Below are positions 5,020-6,949 of a DNA stretch of 6,949 bases, piece after piece; the stretch's first letter is position 1; each line of letters starts with the position of its first letter. The stretch is from Candidatus Saccharimonadales bacterium (GTDB lineage: Bacteria > Patescibacteriota > Saccharimonadia > Saccharimonadales > Saccharimonadaceae). The DNA lies in NCBI GenBank assembly GCA_030146045.1, contig JASLDG010000047.1, forward strand, positions 1 to 6,949, in the 5' to 3' direction. Under the pieces are notes generated by a model. The model was not told where the DNA came from and did no database searches. It saw only the letters and a list, made by a program, of their open reading frames with translations. A program made the translations under genes and the position numbers.

Positions 5020-6840
5020 GTGGGCTGTTTCGTGCGACGTTTTATCAGTTTTTGTAGTGCAGTAATATTGGTTGTATCACTCACGACCCAGACGGTCGCC
5101 GCTGCAGAATTTATTGAACCGCAACAGCCGGTGGAAATTGATGCTGTTGAAGCAACTCCAGAAGCTACGCCAATTGTGGCAACCGGAGAACCGCAGGCGG
5201 CTTCTGAGACATCTCTTGCTGAAGAGATCGTCGAGTCGCCTGTGTCTGAAGAGATACCGTTATCCTCTTCTCCTGAGGTACAGGCACTTGTCTCTGAGCC
5301 ATCGGAAGTGCCGCAGTTACCCGATGAACTACCCGTATCAATACGGCTCTCTCCTTTTATCACCGAAGTGAGTGTGAACGGAACGTGTACAAAAGCGGAC
5401 GGAACGCCATGCGACAAGAGTGTCTGTTCGACCGACGCGGAATTTATTGAATTGTTTAACCCGTATGATGAGACGGTGTCGTTGACGGGTCTGCGCTTAA
5501 ACTATAGTCGAGCTAATACGACGACGGCTAAAGTGACGATGATGGATCTAGGCGCGGTAATGATGCAACCTGGCCAAGTAGTAATCATTGGATGTAATAT
5601 GCCAAATGTAGCCATGCCACTTGCGGCTGACTTGGTGGCGACAGGCGGTGCATTATTTATTGATGATGCGCAAGGTACGGTATATGACCAAGTAGCATGG
5701 GGTGATGCTACACGATATTTTTACACCAAACAAGCAGCTAAGCCTATTCGCGATACTTCATTGCAGCGCTGTTTTATCGATGGCCTGCTTGAAGTGTTTG
5801 AGCCGCGTAATACGAGCTTGGAATTGACACTATACCCTGGGGCACCAACGCCTGGTGATCATATGCCATGCCCGGGACGTGGGACGGTCGATCCAGCCGA
5901 GCCAGTTAACTATTGTGATGGCTTAGTACTTTCAGAAATTGCTGCCAACGTTGATGATCAGTTTATTGAGCTGCATAATCAGTCGGACGTAGCGGTGGAT
6001 ATGACAGGGTGTATGGTGCAGACAAATCGTTCTGCAGCTAAACACGTATTGCCAGCTGCACCGCTCGAAGCGGGAGCATATATAGTGGTAGTGATTCGTG
6101 ATACATCGCCGCCGCTCACGTTGACCAAAACAACGGTGGGGTCTGTCTATCTTTTGGCGTCGGATGGCGAAACTGAAATAGATGTGCAGGAATATCGGAA
6201 TCTAGCCAGCGGAACCGCATGGGCACGATTTGGTAACGATTGGCAGCAGACGTATGCGGTGACGCCAGGGTTTAGCAATGTGCGACAGCTCTTTGTTCCG
6301 TGTGCCGAAGGGTATGTCCGCAATGAAACTACCGGACGGTGCAATAAGATCGCCGAGTCGGCTGCATTGGCGGATTGTGGCGACGGCAAATATCGGAGCG
6401 AAGAGACTGGGCGCTGCCGGAATATTCCTCAAGAGAGTATGCTAGCGGCCTGTAAATTAGGACAGTATCGCAGCGAAGAGACGAATCGTTGCCGTAACTT
6501 AGTGACGGCTTCGGCGCTCAAGCCCTGCCGGGATGATCAATATCGTAGTGAAGAAACAAACAGATGCCGCAATATAGCGACGACCACTTCGACATTGAAG
6601 CCGTGTAAAGATAATCAATACCGCAGCGAGGAAACGAATCGTTGCCGAAATATTCAAGCCAGTGCGCCACCGGCTGCAGCCTATGCAGTTGAGCCGATCA
6701 AGCAGGGCGCTCTTGGGTTTGTGGGCTGGTGGGCGCTTGGTGGCGTGTTAATGTGCGCTTTTGGTTATGCAGCGTGGGAGTGGCGTAGTGAAATCCGGCG
6801 CGGATTGAATCGAGCTACGAATCTACTCCGCCGTAAGTGA
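5020..6840 (+). CDS. Exported, membrane-anchored protein with two lamin-tail-like domains and Cys repeats
   Basis: The 606-residue product begins with a signal peptide (RRFISFCSAVILVVSL, likely cleaved after AAA at 27-29). A low-complexity acidic, Pro/Glu/Ala-rich stalk follows (about 30-105). Two beta-rich modules fit the lamin tail domain pattern: about 110-230 (ITEVSVN, AEFIELFNPYDETVSLTGLRL, VVIIGCN) and about 300-420 (VLSEIAAN, QFIELHNQSDVAVDMTGCMV, YIVVVIRD, TPGFSNV). Then come five repeats of about 25 residues (428-547, consensus C-x4-QYRSEETNRCRN), one transmembrane helix (about 564-586) and a basic tail (RRGLNRATNLLRRK). The topology is extracellular body, C-terminal anchor. The many cysteines suggest disulfides outside the cell. 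GTG at 5020 is the given start; a GTG at 5032 is equally possible, as no Shine-Dalgarno is seen. Role unknown; adhesion or envelope binding is inference. Confidence 0.88.
   Translation: MGCFVRRFISFCSAVILVVSLTTQTVAAAEFIEPQQPVEIDAVEATPEATPIVATGEPQAASETSLAEEIVESPVSEEIPLSSSPEVQALVSEPSEVPQLPDELPVSIRLSPFITEVSVNGTCTKADGTPCDKSVCSTDAEFIELFNPYDETVSLTGLRLNYSRANTTTAKVTMMDLGAVMMQPGQVVIIGCNMPNVAMPLAADLVATGGALFIDDAQGTVYDQVAWGDATRYFYTKQAAKPIRDTSLQRCFIDGLLEVFEPRNTSLELTLYPGAPTPGDHMPCPGRGTVDPAEPVNYCDGLVLSEIAANVDDQFIELHNQSDVAVDMTGCMVQTNRSAAKHVLPAAPLEAGAYIVVVIRDTSPPLTLTKTTVGSVYLLASDGETEIDVQEYRNLASGTAWARFGNDWQQTYAVTPGFSNVRQLFVPCAEGYVRNETTGRCNKIAESAALADCGDGKYRSEETGRCRNIPQESMLAACKLGQYRSEETNRCRNLVTASALKPCRDDQYRSEETNRCRNIATTTSTLKPCKDNQYRSEETNRCRNIQASAPPAAAYAVEPIKQGALGFVGWWALGGVLMCAFGYAAWEWRSEIRRGLNRATNLLRRK
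6301..6660 (+). repeat. Five tandem 25-26-residue Cys repeats
   Basis: Units start at Cys codons 6301, 6376, 6451, 6526 and 6604 (protein residues 428, 453, 478, 503, 529). Each has a second Cys 13 residues later in RCRN or RCNK, and a linker of 7-9 mostly Ala/Ser/Thr residues. The last three share QYRSEETNRCRN exactly; the first unit is the most diverged (GYVRNETTGRCNK). Confidence 0.95.
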
Positions 6841-6846
6841 TATAAT
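6838..6846 (+). promoter_or_regulatory. Extended -10 promoter of ruvC, overlapping the previous stop
   Basis: TGATATAAT is a perfect extended -10; its first three bases are the TGA stop of the surface-protein gene. The ATG at 6857 lies ten bases after the hexamer, so the transcript would have a leader of only about 3-5 bases. AAGG at 6852-6855 is too close to the ATG to act as a normal ribosome site. Confidence 0.65.
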
Positions 6847-6856
6847 TGAATAAGGT

Positions 6857-6949
6857 ATGAGGATTATTGGTATTGATCCGGGAACGGGCATTTTAGGGTT
6901 TGGCGTGATTGATTCGACGCCACGTGGTCATCGCATGGTGACGGCAGGG
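6857..6949 (+). CDS. ruvC: Holliday-junction resolvase RuvC, N-terminal part (runs off the window)
   Basis: The visible 31 residues begin MRIIGIDPGTGILGFGVID, the first beta-strand of RuvC with the catalytic Asp7 in GIDPG. RuvC is the endonuclease that cuts Holliday junctions moved by RuvAB during recombination and repair. The start is set by the motif and by the promoter ending ten bases upstream. Proximity to yebC agrees with the widespread yebC-ruvC-ruvA-ruvB order. The remainder lies outside the window. Confidence 0.93.
   Translation, partial: MRIIGIDPGTGILGFGVIDSTPRGHRMVTAG

Noticed and set aside
5001..5417. 138-codon minus-strand ORF rich in Ser/Gly/Thr opposite the surface-protein N-terminus
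   Set aside because: The composition mirrors the Glu/Ala/Pro-rich stalk of the sense gene; there is no independent start signal.
6301..6660. CRISPR array or DNA-level tandem repeat
   Set aside because: The period is a multiple of three, the repetition is at protein level with many synonymous changes, and it lies inside a long ORF.
1..6949. Defence, toxin-antitoxin or other novel multi-gene system
   Set aside because: Apart from the unidentified membrane proteins and the surface protein, all genes belong to housekeeping families and no clustered unknown cassette is present.

Overview
The window looks like chromosomal DNA from a Patescibacteria/CPR bacterium, most likely Candidatus Saccharibacteria (TM7). 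The assignment rests on small, trimmed core proteins (a 326-aa MetK, a ComEC without its usual C-terminal domain), a yebC/ruvC neighbourhood, a lamin-tail-domain surface protein, very tight gene spacing and near-balanced GC. TGA acts as an ordinary stop codon. The lineage is inference, because no search could be run.

Layout, left to right. (1) 1-102: the last 33 codons of a membrane protein. (2) 105-308: an extended -10 promoter, a SAM-I-family riboswitch (about 134-242) and a hairpin that sequesters the Shine-Dalgarno of metK (309-1289). (3) 1341-1673: a small two-helix membrane protein, ending in a CCCAAAA slippery heptamer and overlapping by 4 bases a 42-codon ORF (1670-1798). (4) 1806-1852: a perfect 21-bp inverted repeat that serves as a bidirectional terminator. 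(5) Minus strand, 1848-1924: tRNA-Lys(UUU) with encoded CCA and its own strong promoter, and upstream of it pgl (6-phosphogluconolactonase, 1984-2661). (6) 2662-2704: a 43-bp divergent promoter region between pgl and comEC (2705-4156). (7) yebC (4234-4959). (8) 5020-6840: an exported protein with two lamin-tail-like domains, five Cys-containing 25-residue repeats and a C-terminal membrane anchor. (9) 6857 to the end: the start of ruvC.

How the parts relate. metK makes S-adenosylmethionine, and the leader appears to sense that product and shut translation by hiding the ribosome binding site. pgl belongs to the oxidative pentose phosphate pathway. ComEC is the DNA-uptake channel, relevant to an organism that probably scavenges nucleic acids. 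yebC and ruvC (translation rescue/regulation and Holliday-junction resolution) are classic neighbours, here separated by the surface-protein gene. Two regulatory habits recur. Nearly every promoter is an extended -10 (TGnTAnaaT). Several genes (pgl, comEC, probably the 1341 gene, nearly ruvC) start 6-10 nt after the -10 box, which predicts leaderless mRNAs.

No mobile element, CRISPR array or defence system is visible. The most distinctive items are the translational SAM riboswitch, the possible -1 frameshift site at 1664-1670, the tRNA 3' end embedded in a terminator stem, the leaderless promoters, and the repeat protein whose Cys motif is kept identical through heavy synonymous change.
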